A stretch of DNA of 64,000 nt. Origin: an uncultured Clostridia bacterium. GTDB taxonomy: Bacteria; Bacillota; Clostridia; Christensenellales; UBA1242. Position 1 is the stretch's first letter. The number at the start of each line of letters is the position of its first letter. The notes under the pieces are model-generated. The model searched no databases and was not told where the DNA came from. It was given only the letters and a program-made list of their open reading frames with translations. The DNA is taken from NCBI GenBank assembly GCA_934777505.1, contig CAKVNM010000003.1, forward strand, positions 62,001-126,000. The letters are read 5' to 3'. Below are positions 33,241 to 41,724 of this stretch, piece by piece. The position numbers were made by a program, and so were the translations under genes.

Positions 33241-33801
33241 ATGAATTGGAATTTGTTTATCGGCATTGCGATAATTGTAGCATTCGTGGTTGTTGGAATT
33301 ATCGTTGGAATTAAAACCAAAAAAAGCCTTGATAATAACTATAAAAAAGAAATTAATTTTGATAAACTAGACGGCAAAAGTCAACTAATCAAGCATGTTC
33401 CATATCTTTGGCCAAAGGAAGTTGAGTTTTACGATATGTACAGAAAACTTCTTCCAGCCGATTACTTAATGGTGCCAAAAGTTGGTGTAGATAAGATTGT
33501 AAAACCACATGGTTCGCTTGTTATGTACAACGCAATCAAAACAAAATATGTTGACTTTTGTATTTTCAAACGCTCAACAATGGAACCTGTCGTTGTTATC
33601 GACTGCTTCTATCCAAGCATTACAGATAGCACCATGAAGGTTCTCGACCCAGCCGTAACCGCAGCCCTAAAAGCAGTTGATATTCCAGTGCTTCAATACG
33701 AAATTCTTGATGTCCCATACGATACAACAAAGGTTATTTCAAGATTTTATGACGCACTCGACCCAGTTGCTCTTGCTCAACTTAGAAAAGATAGCAAGTA
33801 G
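33241..33801 (+). CDS. Membrane-anchored DUF2726-like protein
   Basis: 186 residues with an N-terminal transmembrane helix (about 5-24) and a cytoplasmic domain. The segment VEFYDMYRKLLPADYLMVPKVGV, then YVDFCIFKRSTMEPVVVIDC and a late PVLQYEI fit the DUF2726 pattern. That is a restriction-endonuclease-like fold, usually with D and (D/E)xK at the strand positions; here DFCIF and VVVID align, but the Lys of the motif is not obvious. A nuclease role is therefore doubtful. Clear SD site and terminator on each side. Confidence 0.6.
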   Translation: MNWNLFIGIAIIVAFVVVGIIVGIKTKKSLDNNYKKEINFDKLDGKSQLIKHVPYLWPKEVEFYDMYRKLLPADYLMVPKVGVDKIVKPHGSLVMYNAIKTKYVDFCIFKRSTMEPVVVIDCFYPSITDSTMKVLDPAVTAALKAVDIPVLQYEILDVPYDTTKVISRFYDALDPVALAQLRKDSK

Positions 33802-33831
33802 TAAAAGAGATTGTTTTAATCTCTTTTTTTT
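33802..33831 (+). terminator. Terminator after the DUF2726-like gene
   Basis: AAAGAGATT / AATCTCTTT arms plus T run. Confidence 0.85.
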
Positions 33832-33936
33832 ATTATAATTTAGTTTAGTTGATATCATTGAATTTATTATTTTTTATATAAATATGTTGAATCATAAATA
33901 TAATGTATGGTATAATTTTTTTGGGAGGGATATACA

Positions 33937-34560
33937 ATGGACGAAAAAAAGATTGAAACCGAAGAAGTTGAAGTAAAATCTAACACCGAAACCACCGAAA
34001 ACGCTGAAAACACAGAAACAGTTTTGGAAGGAACAGTGGAAGCAAGAGTTAGAAACAAAGATAATCAAAATGTTGTTAAACTAACAAAAAACATTTTTTC
34101 TATTTCCGTTTTCTTGCTTGTTATTATGGCTTTAAGATTCTTTATTTCTTTTGGCTCTCTTGGAGAAATCAAAGTATTGCTAAACAAAGGTGGCGACTAC
34201 AAAACATTTGCAATTGTTGCAATTTTGGAAATCGTTTTCATGCTAATTTGTTTTGCTGGTGCAATCGTTAGTTTTGTGTTTAATCAAAAATACAAAGCAG
34301 AACTTATGCAAGACAAGAACGATGAAAAATCAAAAAAACTTTCAAAAGTTATGTCGCTTGTTCTAGCAATTATTTTGAGCGTATTTGTAGTGTTTGAAAT
34401 TTTTGCAGTTGTTATGATGATTTCAATTTATAACAAACTTGGCATCACGGACTACAACAAAGTTCAAGTGTTCTCATCAATCGTTTGGTCGGTTGCCTAT
34501 GCAGGACTTGCAATTTGTAACTATGTTTACATTAAGAAACTTGATAGAGTAATTGCTTAA
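33937..34560 (+). CDS. Unknown four-helix membrane protein
   Basis: 207 residues. An acidic, Glu/Thr-rich N-terminal tail (about 1-35) precedes four transmembrane segments (about 52-70, 86-110, 130-158 and 172-195) separated by short charged loops. There is no signature that I recognise; the layout is that of a small integral membrane protein with a cytoplasmic acidic tail. GGGAGG SD site 10 nt before the ATG. Ends at a strong terminator in front of the convergent SRP RNA gene. Confidence 0.7.
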   Translation: MDEKKIETEEVEVKSNTETTENAENTETVLEGTVEARVRNKDNQNVVKLTKNIFSISVFLLVIMALRFFISFGSLGEIKVLLNKGGDYKTFAIVAILEIVFMLICFAGAIVSFVFNQKYKAELMQDKNDEKSKKLSKVMSLVLAIILSVFVVFEIFAVVMMISIYNKLGITDYNKVQVFSSIVWSVAYAGLAICNYVYIKKLDRVIA

Positions 34561-34561
34561 C

Positions 34562-34592
34562 AAAAAGGTCGCAGTTTGGTGCGACTTTTTTT
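34562..34592 (+). terminator. Terminator after the four-helix membrane protein
   Basis: AAAGGTCGCA / TGCGACTTT arms plus T run. Confidence 0.85.
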
Positions 34593-34642
34593 ATGGCGTT
34601 TGGAGATAAATTGGATTAAAAACAGTAGGCAAGGTGTACTAC

Positions 34643-34667
34643 AAAAAAACTGCTGAGTGGAGCAGTT
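34643..34667 (-). terminator. Second terminator downstream of the SRP RNA
   Basis: On the minus strand AACTGCT / AGCAGTT with a 6-nt loop and TTTTTTT, about 20 nt beyond the RNA's own T run. Confidence 0.8.
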
Positions 34668-34680
34668 AAAAATTTTGCAT

Positions 34681-34953
34681 AAAAAAACTGTGCATTCTTT
34701 GTTGTTAGTATTAGCCAAAGTGGTCACGGTTTAACCTACTCCAAAAAAGTTTCCTCGTGGCACAAAGTTAGGTTTGCTTAATGCTGCTTCCTTCCGGACC
34801 TGACATCTTTCACAATTAACTCTTGCACAAGACCTTTTCTTCAACATAGTTTAAATTCGTTCTGCTTTCACTATTACTACCGAAAAAGACTTTCTGCCTT
34901 GCTAAAGCGGATTGCAAGTAAAGGGCACCGCTAACTCCCCACATAGCACAGTC
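34681..34953 (-). ncRNA. ffs: Signal recognition particle RNA, long Bacillota form with Alu domain
   Basis: The minus strand carries the S-domain core GTCAGGTCCGGAAGGAAGCA and the Alu-domain block GTGCTATGTGGGGAGTTAGC with GGTGCCC, which together are diagnostic of the ~270-nt SRP RNA of Gram-positive bacteria. Helix 1 is closed by ACTGTGC (34946-34952) and GCACAGT (34687-34693), followed by seven T residues that act as terminator. The RNA scaffolds Ffh for cotranslational membrane targeting; Ffh and FtsY are not in the window. The ends are inferred from helix 1 and the promoter. Confidence 0.93.
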
Positions 34954-34959
34954 ATGATT

Positions 34960-34988
34960 ATTATACACATATTTTCCTTAGATTTCAA
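34960..34988 (-). promoter_or_regulatory. SRP RNA promoter
   Basis: On the minus strand TTGAAA, 17-nt spacer, TATAAT, with the start of helix 1 about 8 nt downstream. Confidence 0.88.
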
Positions 34989-35123
34989 GCAATTTTTTTG
35001 ATTTTACTAATTAATGCAATTTTTCATATACTAAAATATATAATAAAGTTTAGTTTACGATTTTATTTGCGAAAATTCGACCAAAATGATATTATATTAC
35101 TATACACATTGGAGGAGTTTGTT

Positions 35124-35840
35124 TTGGCAGACAACGCTACAAGATTTTTAAAAGCATACAATGCACTTGATTATGCGCTAAGAACGCAATATAACTTTAA
35201 GCGAAGCATGGCGTTTAGCGATGTTATTAGGCGAAGCGTGGTCTTAAACAGCGTGATTAGAAAATACGAAGATTTGCTCGTTGACTATGGCAGGCTTAGA
35301 AATGCTATTATTCACAGCGGAAACGAAACCGAAGTTATTGCCGAACCACACCTTAATGTTGTTGAAAAACTAGAAAAAATTGCAACTCTTGTTTGCACAC
35401 CACCAAAAGTTTTGGACACGATTTGCAAAAAAGATGTTTTGTGCATAAAGGCAGACGACACGCTTGAAAAAGCGATTGTAACAATCAGCAAAAGCGGATT
35501 TAGTAATTTGCCAGTGTATGAAAATGACGAACTCATTGGCGTTGCTAACGGTCAAAAATTGATTGATAATTTGGGCAAGGTTATGAACAACGGCATATCA
35601 CTTGACGAATACACCAAAAACACAACAATAAAAGAAGTTATCAGCATGAATATTGGCGAAACATATTGGACGATTGCTGACGAAAATTTGACGCTAGAAA
35701 AAGCACTTGATATTTTCTATCGCAACAGAAAAGTTTTAATTATCTTGCTAACAAAAAAAGGACTAAGACAGGAAAGACCACTGGGAATTGTTACAGTGGC
35801 AGATATCATGGATATTAACAATATTTTGGAGAATTATTAA
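35124..35840 (+). CDS. CBS-domain pair protein with helical N-terminal domain
   Basis: 238 residues from the TTG at 35124, 6 nt after GGAGGAG; longer frames upstream lack an SD site. Residues ~1-75 are helical and contain RLRNAIIHSGNE, a HEPN/RNase-III-like R-x4-H motif (RNAIIH). Two CBS motifs follow (about 90-140, DTLEKAIVTISKSGFSNLPVY, and 165-232, LTLEKALDIFYRNRKVLII). CBS pairs bind adenine nucleotides, so the protein may sense cellular energy; the target is not evident. Its stop overlaps the start of the pseudouridine synthase gene (TAATG), showing translational coupling. Confidence 0.75.
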   Translation: MADNATRFLKAYNALDYALRTQYNFKRSMAFSDVIRRSVVLNSVIRKYEDLLVDYGRLRNAIIHSGNETEVIAEPHLNVVEKLEKIATLVCTPPKVLDTICKKDVLCIKADDTLEKAIVTISKSGFSNLPVYENDELIGVANGQKLIDNLGKVMNNGISLDEYTKNTTIKEVISMNIGETYWTIADENLTLEKALDIFYRNRKVLIILLTKKGLRQERPLGIVTVADIMDINNILENY

Positions 35841-36535
35841 TGGACAAGCAGTTAACAGTAGTATACGAAGACAATCATTTGTTGGTGGTTTTAAAACCAC
35901 AAAATATTCCAAGTCAGCCAGACAGCACGGGCGACAAAGATATGCTTACAATGTGCAAGGAATACATCAAGGAAAAGTATCAAAAGGAAGGCGAAGCCTT
36001 TGTTGGACTCGTTCACAGACTTGATAGAGTTACTGGCGGATTGATGGTGTTTGCAAAAACAAGCAAGTGCGCTAGTCGTCTTGCCGAACAAATGAAAAAT
36101 GGTGAACTATCAAAAAGATACCTAACAGTTGTGGTTGGCAAGCCAAAGTACGACAATGATATGCTTGTTAACTACCTAAAAAAAGACGAACTTAACAATG
36201 TTGTCAAGGTTGTTCCAATGCTAGAAACAGGGGCAAAGAAGGCGGAGTTAAAATACAAAGTTTTGGATTATAACGACAAACTTTCGCTTCTTGAAGTCGA
36301 ACTTTTCACTGGCAGAAGTCATCAAATCAGGGTTCAACTTTCAACAATTCATCACCCAGTGTTTGGCGATGTAAAATACGGCGGAAATATCGTAAAGGGC
36401 TACAATCTTGCTCTTTGGGCATACAAACTTTCGTTCATTCACCCAGTTAGCAAAAAGGTCATGAACTTTATCAGTTACCCACCAGTTGAAGATGTGCCTT
36501 GGTCTTACTTTAAAATCGAAAACTTGAAAGTATAA
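35840..36535 (+). CDS. RluA-family pseudouridine synthase
   Basis: 231 residues. The catalytic block VHRLDRVTGGLMVFAKT contains the essential aspartate, followed by KRYLTVV and GRSHQIRVQLSTIHHPVFGD, typical of the RluA/RluD family. There is no N-terminal S4 domain, so this is the short form seen in several rRNA/tRNA synthases; the target nucleotide cannot be predicted. Start ATG overlaps the upstream stop codon by one base. A terminator follows. Confidence 0.9.
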   Translation: MDKQLTVVYEDNHLLVVLKPQNIPSQPDSTGDKDMLTMCKEYIKEKYQKEGEAFVGLVHRLDRVTGGLMVFAKTSKCASRLAEQMKNGELSKRYLTVVVGKPKYDNDMLVNYLKKDELNNVVKVVPMLETGAKKAELKYKVLDYNDKLSLLEVELFTGRSHQIRVQLSTIHHPVFGDVKYGGNIVKGYNLALWAYKLSFIHPVSKKVMNFISYPPVEDVPWSYFKIENLKV

Positions 36536-36559
36536 AGCGAAATTTGTTTCGCTTTTTTT
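36534..36559 (+). terminator. Terminator after the pseudouridine synthase
   Basis: AAAGCGAAA / TTTCGCTTT arms plus T run. Confidence 0.88.
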
Positions 36560-36625
36560 GTGCGATAAAAAACAAAATATTGGTTGCAAATGTGTTCATA
36601 TAGGGTGGCGATAAAAAATAACATA

Positions 36626-36654
36626 TTGACTTATTGCTACTTTTTTTATATAAT
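36626..36654 (+). promoter_or_regulatory. Esterase promoter (leaderless type)
   Basis: TTGACT, 17-nt spacer, TATAAT; the -10 ends exactly 6 nt before the ATG at 36661 and there is no SD site. Confidence 0.85.
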
Positions 36655-36660
36655 ACAGGC

Positions 36661-37614
36661 ATGAAACTAAGGGAATTATATAATAACTTTTGGAAGTATC
36701 AAGCAAAAGGGCTAGAAAAGGAATATAACAGCAATAATTTTGTGTTTCCAGATGAAATCAAAAAGATTGCTGATATTCAGTATAGCAATAGCAAAACCGA
36801 CAATGCATTTGACTTGTATTTTCCAAGAGCGTCAAAAAAGGCAAAATTGCCAGTGATTATTTATGTTCACGGCGGTGGATATGTTTCGGGCAACAAAAAG
36901 TATAATCAAAAGTTTTGCAACGAATATGCTCGTCACGACTTTGCAGTTGCTTGCATAAATTATCGCAAAATTAACACCGAAACCGAGTTTATCGACTCGC
37001 TAAACGATGTTTACAGTGCGATTTTATACATTCAAAATTTTGCAAAAGATATGCCGTTTTTAGATGTTGACAACTTGATTTTGATGGGAGATTCTGCTGG
37101 CGGTCATTTGGCTTCGCTGATTGCATGTATCAACACCAGCGAGAAACTAAGAAAGTTGTACGGCTACTCTCAGAAACTGAACATCAAAGCGTGCATTTTT
37201 CATAGTTCGGTGTTCGAGATTTTTAAGTTTAGATTTTTGCCCACACCAAATTCTATCAAACAATTATTTTTAAATAACAACGAGTTCAAGTTGCATTATA
37301 GGCTAACTTCCACCTTGCAACTAATGAATAGCGATTTTCCACCATGCGTTTGCGTTTCGTCAAAGTTTGACCCACTTAGAAATCAAACAGTGCAGTTTGT
37401 AAAGGCTTGCAAACGAAACAATGTTAGCGTAGACTTTATATCTGTCAACACAATGCTAAATTTTGGTCATGATTTTCAGGTTAGGTGCGTTGAAAGCAAA
37501 ATTGCAAAAAAGGTCAACACACTTGCAATTCAAAAACTCAACAATATTTTAGAAAAGCAAAACAATTTGGAAGAAGATGCCGATTTGGAACAAGAAAATG
37601 CTGATTTGCAATAA
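36661..37614 (+). CDS. Alpha/beta-hydrolase fold esterase (HSL/acetyl-esterase type)
   Basis: 317 residues from the ATG at 36661. VIIYVHGGGYVSG is the oxyanion HGGG motif, LMGDSAGGHLASL holds the nucleophile serine, and SKFDPLR and FGHDF supply the acid and histidine of the triad. There is no signal peptide, so the enzyme is cytoplasmic. Substrate is unknown; related proteins act on acetylated or small acyl esters. The C-terminus has an unusual acidic extension (NNLEEDADLEQENADLQ). The consensus promoter directly abuts the start codon. Confidence 0.87.
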   Translation: MKLRELYNNFWKYQAKGLEKEYNSNNFVFPDEIKKIADIQYSNSKTDNAFDLYFPRASKKAKLPVIIYVHGGGYVSGNKKYNQKFCNEYARHDFAVACINYRKINTETEFIDSLNDVYSAILYIQNFAKDMPFLDVDNLILMGDSAGGHLASLIACINTSEKLRKLYGYSQKLNIKACIFHSSVFEIFKFRFLPTPNSIKQLFLNNNEFKLHYRLTSTLQLMNSDFPPCVCVSSKFDPLRNQTVQFVKACKRNNVSVDFISVNTMLNFGHDFQVRCVESKIAKKVNTLAIQKLNNILEKQNNLEEDADLEQENADLQ

Positions 37615-37648
37615 AAAAACAAGATAAACTTTTATGTCTTGTTTTTTG
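37613..37648 (+). terminator. Terminator after the esterase
   Basis: AAAAACAAGA / TCTTGTTTTT arms overlapping the stop region, then T residues. Confidence 0.8.
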
Positions 37649-37736
37649 TTTTATGTAAATTTGTTTTTGATATTTCAAAAAAATTAAATGTGAATAGTGA
37701 AGAAATGCAATGAATTAATCAAAAATAACAACAAAA

Positions 37737-38306
37737 TTAAAATCCATATTGATTAAGTATTTTTTCAATTTCGGTGATTAGTTCAACATGAGTTTTGGTT
37801 AGTTCACGATTTTTTCTAAGATAGTCAATGATGTATCTTGTGTCGCTAAGTGTGCGTTTTCTTTTTTCTTCGGTCACACCCGCAAGGTCGGTTATGTTGT
37901 CCAGCCTATCGCAAAGTTTGATAATGAGTGCATAACTTGTCATATATTCCATTTTTTGAGCAAGATATTCGGCTTTGCCAATAAGTTTTGGCACAAAGTT
38001 TGCGGTGGTTAGTTCTACAATCAAACTTGGCACTTGGCTGTTTTTGCCAAAAAAATCATATAGTTCTCGAACGGAAGTGTAGGTGTCTTCCAGGGTGTCG
38101 TGCAAGAGTGCAGCACTAAGCAAGAGTTTGTAGTTTTTCGACCTTTTGTGTTGAGCCACCAGTTTTGCAACTCTAACAGGGTGAACGATATATGGCAAGC
38201 CATCGTCCCTAAATTGACCTTCGTGTTTGCGTTTGGCAAGTTCCAAAACGGCTTTTAAATCAATATTCCTATCGTTATTAACAACATTTACAACTTTGTA
38301 TTCCAT
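37737..38306 (-). CDS. HD-domain hydrolase (SpoT/MESH1-like)
   Basis: 189 residues. A RelA/SpoT-type HD domain is visible: KHEGQFRDDGLPYIVHPVRVA, ALLHDTLEDT with the HD metal ligands and the ED pair, and later KLCDRLDNITDL with the distal aspartate. Only the hydrolase domain is present, without synthetase, TGS or ACT. Small proteins of this type hydrolyse (p)ppGpp or other phosphorylated nucleotides. No SD site is obvious directly before the ATG (18 nt of AT-rich sequence). It is convergent with the esterase gene. Confidence 0.82.
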   Translation of the reverse strand: MEYKVVNVVNNDRNIDLKAVLELAKRKHEGQFRDDGLPYIVHPVRVAKLVAQHKRSKNYKLLLSAALLHDTLEDTYTSVRELYDFFGKNSQVPSLIVELTTANFVPKLIGKAEYLAQKMEYMTSYALIIKLCDRLDNITDLAGVTEEKRKRTLSDTRYIIDYLRKNRELTKTHVELITEIEKILNQYGF

Positions 38307-38349
38307 ATAATCATTTTACACTTTTAAAATCAACTGTCAATACTAAAAT

Positions 38350-38378
38350 AAAAAAATCTGGATTATTCCAGACTTTTT
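38350..38378 (-). terminator. groESL terminator
   Basis: On the minus strand GTCTGG / CCAGAT with a 6-nt loop and a T run, just after the groL stop. Confidence 0.8.
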
Positions 38379-38389
38379 GTTAATATATT

Positions 38390-40009
38390 CTACATTTGTG
38401 GGTTTTGATTATTAGTTTTGTCAGGAATTTCTGCCACCAAACATTCGGTTGTAAGGAGAGTAGCCGAAACACTGCTTGCGTTTTGCAAAGCCGAGCGTGT
38501 AACTTTTGTTGGGTCGATTATTCCGCATTTCATCATGTCAACAAACTCGTTTGTTAGAGCGTTGTAGCCAATAGTCAAGGTGTCACTATTTTTGTTAAGT
38601 TCGTAAATCTTTTGCAAAACTTCGTTTCCGTCAACGCCTGCATTCTTGCAGATTTGAAGAAGTGGACTAGGCAAGGTTTTAAGTATGATTTCTGCACCAA
38701 GTTTTTCATCGCCAGATAGGGTAGAAATTAGTTTTCCAAGGTCTTTTTGGCTAGATAAAAGTGCAAGTCCGCCACCGCAAACAATTCCTTCCATTGTGGC
38801 TGCTTTTGTGCTTGACAAAGCGTCTTCCAGTCTTAATTTCTTTTCTTTCATTTCTACTTCTGTGGCAGCACCAACACTGATAACAGCAACTCCGCCAGAG
38901 AGTTTTGCAAGTCTTTCTTTCAACTTTTCTTTGTCGTAGTCACTTTGAGTGTTTTCAATTTGGGTTTTGATTGCGTTTTTTCTTTCTTCTATTTTTTGTT
39001 TGTCGCCATAGCCTTCAACAATAGTGGTTTCGTCTTTGGTGACTTTAACAAGTTTCGCTCTGCCAAGATGAGAAATTGTGGCTTGGCTTAGGGTTAGTCC
39101 CACTTCGTCACTGATTAGCGTTGCACCGGTCAAAATTGCAATATCTTGCAAAATGGCTTTTCGTCTGTCGCCAAACGCTGGGGCTTTGACTGCCACGCAG
39201 TTGAACGAGCCACGAAGTTTGTTCAAAACCAAGGTTGCGAGTGCTTCGCCTTCAATGTCGTCAGCGATTATCACAAGTTTTAGTCCTTGTTTTACAACTT
39301 GTTCAAGCAGTGGTAAAATATCTTGCAAAGAACTGATTTTTTTGTCTGTCACAAGCAAAAATGCGTCATCAACAACGGCTTCCATTTTGTCCATGTTGGT
39401 TGCCATGTAACTCGAAGCGTAGCCTTTGTCAAACTGCATTCCTTCAACAACTTTTAGGGTAGTGTCGAGTGTTTTGCTTTCTTCTATCGAAATCACTCCG
39501 TCTTTGCCGACAATCTCCATTGCGTCAGCCACAAGTTTGCCAATTTCTTCATCGCCAGCCGAAATAGACGCAACTTGCTCAATCTCGGTTTTTGTGCTAA
39601 TTGGCTTGCTGATTTTTTTCAAGTTTTCTGCCACAACTTCGGTTGCTTTAAAAATTCCTTTTTTAAGGATTATTGGATTTGCACCCTTTTCAAAAAGTTT
39701 CATGCCTTCGGTTATGATTGTTTGCGCTAGTAGTGAAGATGTTGTTGTTCCATCGCCTGCAACATCGTTGGTCTTGATGCTAACTTCTTTTAATAGTTGA
39801 GCGCCCATGTCTTCAAACTCATCTTCAAGTTCGATTTCCTTAGCAATGGTCACGCCATCGTTTGTGATTAGGGGAGAAGCATACTGCTTTGATAGTAGCA
39901 CATTGCGTCCCTTTGGTCCAAGAGTGATTTTGACTGCGTCAGCAACAGCGTCAACACCTTTTTTTAGAGCGTTTCTGGCTTCGCTTGCATAAATAATTTT
40001 TTTTGCCAT
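38390..40009 (-). CDS. groL: Chaperonin GroEL
   Basis: 539 residues. ITLGPKGRNVLLSKQ, NDGVTIAKEIELEDEFEDMGAQL, AGDGTTTSS (ATP-binding) and the VEGMQFDKGYAS apical block are all typical. The C-terminus ends in TNNQNPQM instead of the usual Gly-Met-rich tail. GroEL forms the cytoplasmic folding chamber with GroES. Its start is 1 nt after the groES stop. No CIRCE operator is visible upstream of the operon. Confidence 0.97.
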   Translation of the reverse strand: MAKKIIYASEARNALKKGVDAVADAVKITLGPKGRNVLLSKQYASPLITNDGVTIAKEIELEDEFEDMGAQLLKEVSIKTNDVAGDGTTTSSLLAQTIITEGMKLFEKGANPIILKKGIFKATEVVAENLKKISKPISTKTEIEQVASISAGDEEIGKLVADAMEIVGKDGVISIEESKTLDTTLKVVEGMQFDKGYASSYMATNMDKMEAVVDDAFLLVTDKKISSLQDILPLLEQVVKQGLKLVIIADDIEGEALATLVLNKLRGSFNCVAVKAPAFGDRRKAILQDIAILTGATLISDEVGLTLSQATISHLGRAKLVKVTKDETTIVEGYGDKQKIEERKNAIKTQIENTQSDYDKEKLKERLAKLSGGVAVISVGAATEVEMKEKKLRLEDALSSTKAATMEGIVCGGGLALLSSQKDLGKLISTLSGDEKLGAEIILKTLPSPLLQICKNAGVDGNEVLQKIYELNKNSDTLTIGYNALTNEFVDMMKCGIIDPTKVTRSALQNASSVSATLLTTECLVAEIPDKTNNQNPQM

Positions 40010-40010
40010 A

Positions 40011-40301
40011 TTAGTCCACCACCTTTGCCAAAATGTCTGCTTGTTTTAGGATTATAAATGTTTGATTTTCCAGTTTGTATTCCGTTCCCGAAAATCTTGA
40101 AAAAATCACTTTGTCGCCAACATTTAGTAGAATTTTAACTTCTTCTCCGTCAACAATTCCACCATTGCCAACAGCAATAACTTCGGCTAAAACGGGTTTT
40201 TCGTCAGCAGAAGATGGAAGCAAAATTCCACTTTCTGTTTGCTTGCAATCTTGTTTTATTTCTTTAACGACAATCTTGTCGAGTAATGGTTGTAGTTTCA
40301 T
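40011..40301 (-). CDS. groS: Co-chaperonin GroES
   Basis: 96 residues. MKLQPLLDKIVVKEIK, the mobile-loop region TESGILLPSSADEKP and VGDKVIFSRFSGTEYKLENQ are standard GroES features. An AAAGGAG SD site precedes the ATG. First gene of the groES-groEL operon. Confidence 0.96.
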   Translation of the reverse strand: MKLQPLLDKIVVKEIKQDCKQTESGILLPSSADEKPVLAEVIAVGNGGIVDGEEVKILLNVGDKVIFSRFSGTEYKLENQTFIILKQADILAKVVD

Positions 40302-40318
40302 ATTTTCTCCTTTTTCTA

Positions 40319-40347
40319 ATTATAGTAAATTTTGCCTAGTTAGTAAA
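40319..40347 (-). promoter_or_regulatory. groESL promoter, no CIRCE element
   Basis: On the minus strand TTTACT, 17-nt spacer, TATAAT. TTTACT/TTTTACT occurs twice, about 18 nt apart. The CIRCE inverted repeat TTAGCACTC-N9-GAGTGCTAA is absent. Confidence 0.6.
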
Positions 40348-40467
40348 ATTTTATTTGCAACTAATCTTAATTTTTTGTCAAAAGCAAGACTTAGTGGTCA
40401 TAAAATATACTACTTCTTTGGATTGCAAGAATATTTTAAAATCATTTTTAGTTGAGGTCAACACTTA

Positions 40468-41265
40468 GTGCCAATTATTCAAACAAATTCTGGCTATGGT
40501 TATGTTTACAGAAACAGTAGCAAAAAATCAAAAAGTTTGCCACCGTTTTTCCGTCTGCTTGTAATTTTTTTGGCAGTGATAGTTGTGACTACTGCGGGAA
40601 TATTTTTGTCCAGCAAAATATCAAAATTTTTTGGCGTTAACGACTCGTTTTTGACTAACGACAAAACTTTTTTTGCGGTGAGCGGTGGCGAGTGTGAAGA
40701 TTATTCTTCTGCAAGCCTGTTATCGCAAACGATTTTAAAGCAAGGTGGAGCAGGTTATATTTACAAAACTGGGGACAAATTTTGTGTTTTGCTTTCGTGC
40801 TATCAGTCCAGCAGTGATGCTCAAAATGTGCTTCAAAATTTGGAGCAGAACAATATTTCGGCAAGCGTGGTGGAAATCAAAATTCCAAAAATCAAAGTGA
40901 CGAGTGAACTAAGTTCCACCAATCTCAAAACACTAAAAAATGCCGTAAATTTGTTTTGCGACACATATCAAAAATTGTATGATTTAAGCGTGAACTACGA
41001 TAGCAAAGTTCTAAGCCGAGTGGAGTCGAACGAAGAACTTGACAGAATTATTGCTCTTGGCACAAGTGTTTATGAAAAATTTTGCAGTGAAGTTTGCGAT
41101 AGCACCAATGCTCTTAGCGTCTACTTAAAAGTTTTTTTGAGTGATATGCTGGAACAACTTGGTGCATTAAAACTGGTACAAGAAAATTTTTCTGGGCAAA
41201 TAAAAAAAACCTATTTTTCGGTTTTAAATCTTTACGCTAATTTTAGGCAAGAAATTGAAAATTAA
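40468..41265 (+). CDS. Membrane protein with SPOR-like domain
   Basis: 265 residues, GTG start with a GAGG SD-like site 12 nt upstream, a longer spacing than usual. A transmembrane helix spans about 27-50. Residues ~66-138 (FFAVSGGECEDYSSASLLSQ, GGAGYIYKTGDKFCVLLSCY, DAQNVLQNLEQNNISASVVEI) have the beta-alpha-beta repeat pattern of a SPOR domain, which binds denuded peptidoglycan at division sites. The remaining ~125 residues are helical. It lies upstream of sepF, which fits a divisome or cell-wall role, but the SPOR call is by pattern only. Confidence 0.6.
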   Translation: MPIIQTNSGYGYVYRNSSKKSKSLPPFFRLLVIFLAVIVVTTAGIFLSSKISKFFGVNDSFLTNDKTFFAVSGGECEDYSSASLLSQTILKQGGAGYIYKTGDKFCVLLSCYQSSSDAQNVLQNLEQNNISASVVEIKIPKIKVTSELSSTNLKTLKNAVNLFCDTYQKLYDLSVNYDSKVLSRVESNEELDRIIALGTSVYEKFCSEVCDSTNALSVYLKVFLSDMLEQLGALKLVQENFSGQIKKTYFSVLNLYANFRQEIEN

Positions 41266-41330
41266 TTTATTTTTAGTATTGTACTAACATTTTTGTTGTG
41301 ATATAATATTCTTATAATGTAGGAGAAATT

Positions 41331-41699
41331 ATGGGAATTTTTAAATCAATTCTTGGAGCAATGGGATTTCAAGAAGAAAATGAACAGCCTTCGTCATCAA
41401 AACCCGCAATAGTAGAAGAAGAGAAAAAAGAAGAAAGTCCAGTTCAAGACAAAAAATATAGCGTTAGTAATCTTGTTTGTTATGCACCAAAATCCAATAC
41501 GGAAGTCAAACTTTTGGTTGATTGTTTAAAACAAAACGAGCCTTGCATTATCAATCTTGGTGGGCTTAGCAATCAGGATGTCAAAAGTGTACTAGACTTT
41601 CTTGGTGGAGCAGTCTATGCTCTTGGTGGTTCAATTTCAAGACTTCAAGGAGAACTTTATGTCCTTTCTCCAAAAGATGTACAAATCGTTGCAGTATAA
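41331..41699 (+). CDS. sepF: Cell division protein SepF
   Basis: 122 residues. The N-terminal MGIFKSILGAMGFQ forms an amphipathic membrane-binding helix, followed by an acidic linker (about 18-45). The SepF core (VCYAPKSNTEVKLLVDCLKQ, IINLGGLSNQDVKSVLDFLGGAVYALGG, LYVLSPKDV) is complete. SepF anchors FtsZ to the membrane in Gram-positive bacteria. A GTAGGAGAA SD site and extended -10 precede the ATG. A terminator follows the stop. Confidence 0.92.
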   Translation: MGIFKSILGAMGFQEENEQPSSSKPAIVEEEKKEESPVQDKKYSVSNLVCYAPKSNTEVKLLVDCLKQNEPCIINLGGLSNQDVKSVLDFLGGAVYALGGSISRLQGELYVLSPKDVQIVAV

Positions 41700-41724
41700 A
41701 TCGCTTTTATGGCGATTTTTTTTG
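41697..41724 (+). terminator. sepF terminator
   Basis: AAATCGC / GCGATTT arms plus T run, overlapping the stop of the convergent gene. Confidence 0.82.

Noticed and set aside
38685..39992. Several long Ser-rich frames opposite groL
   Set aside because: Typical antisense shadows of a highly expressed gene; no SD sites and no plausible protein features.
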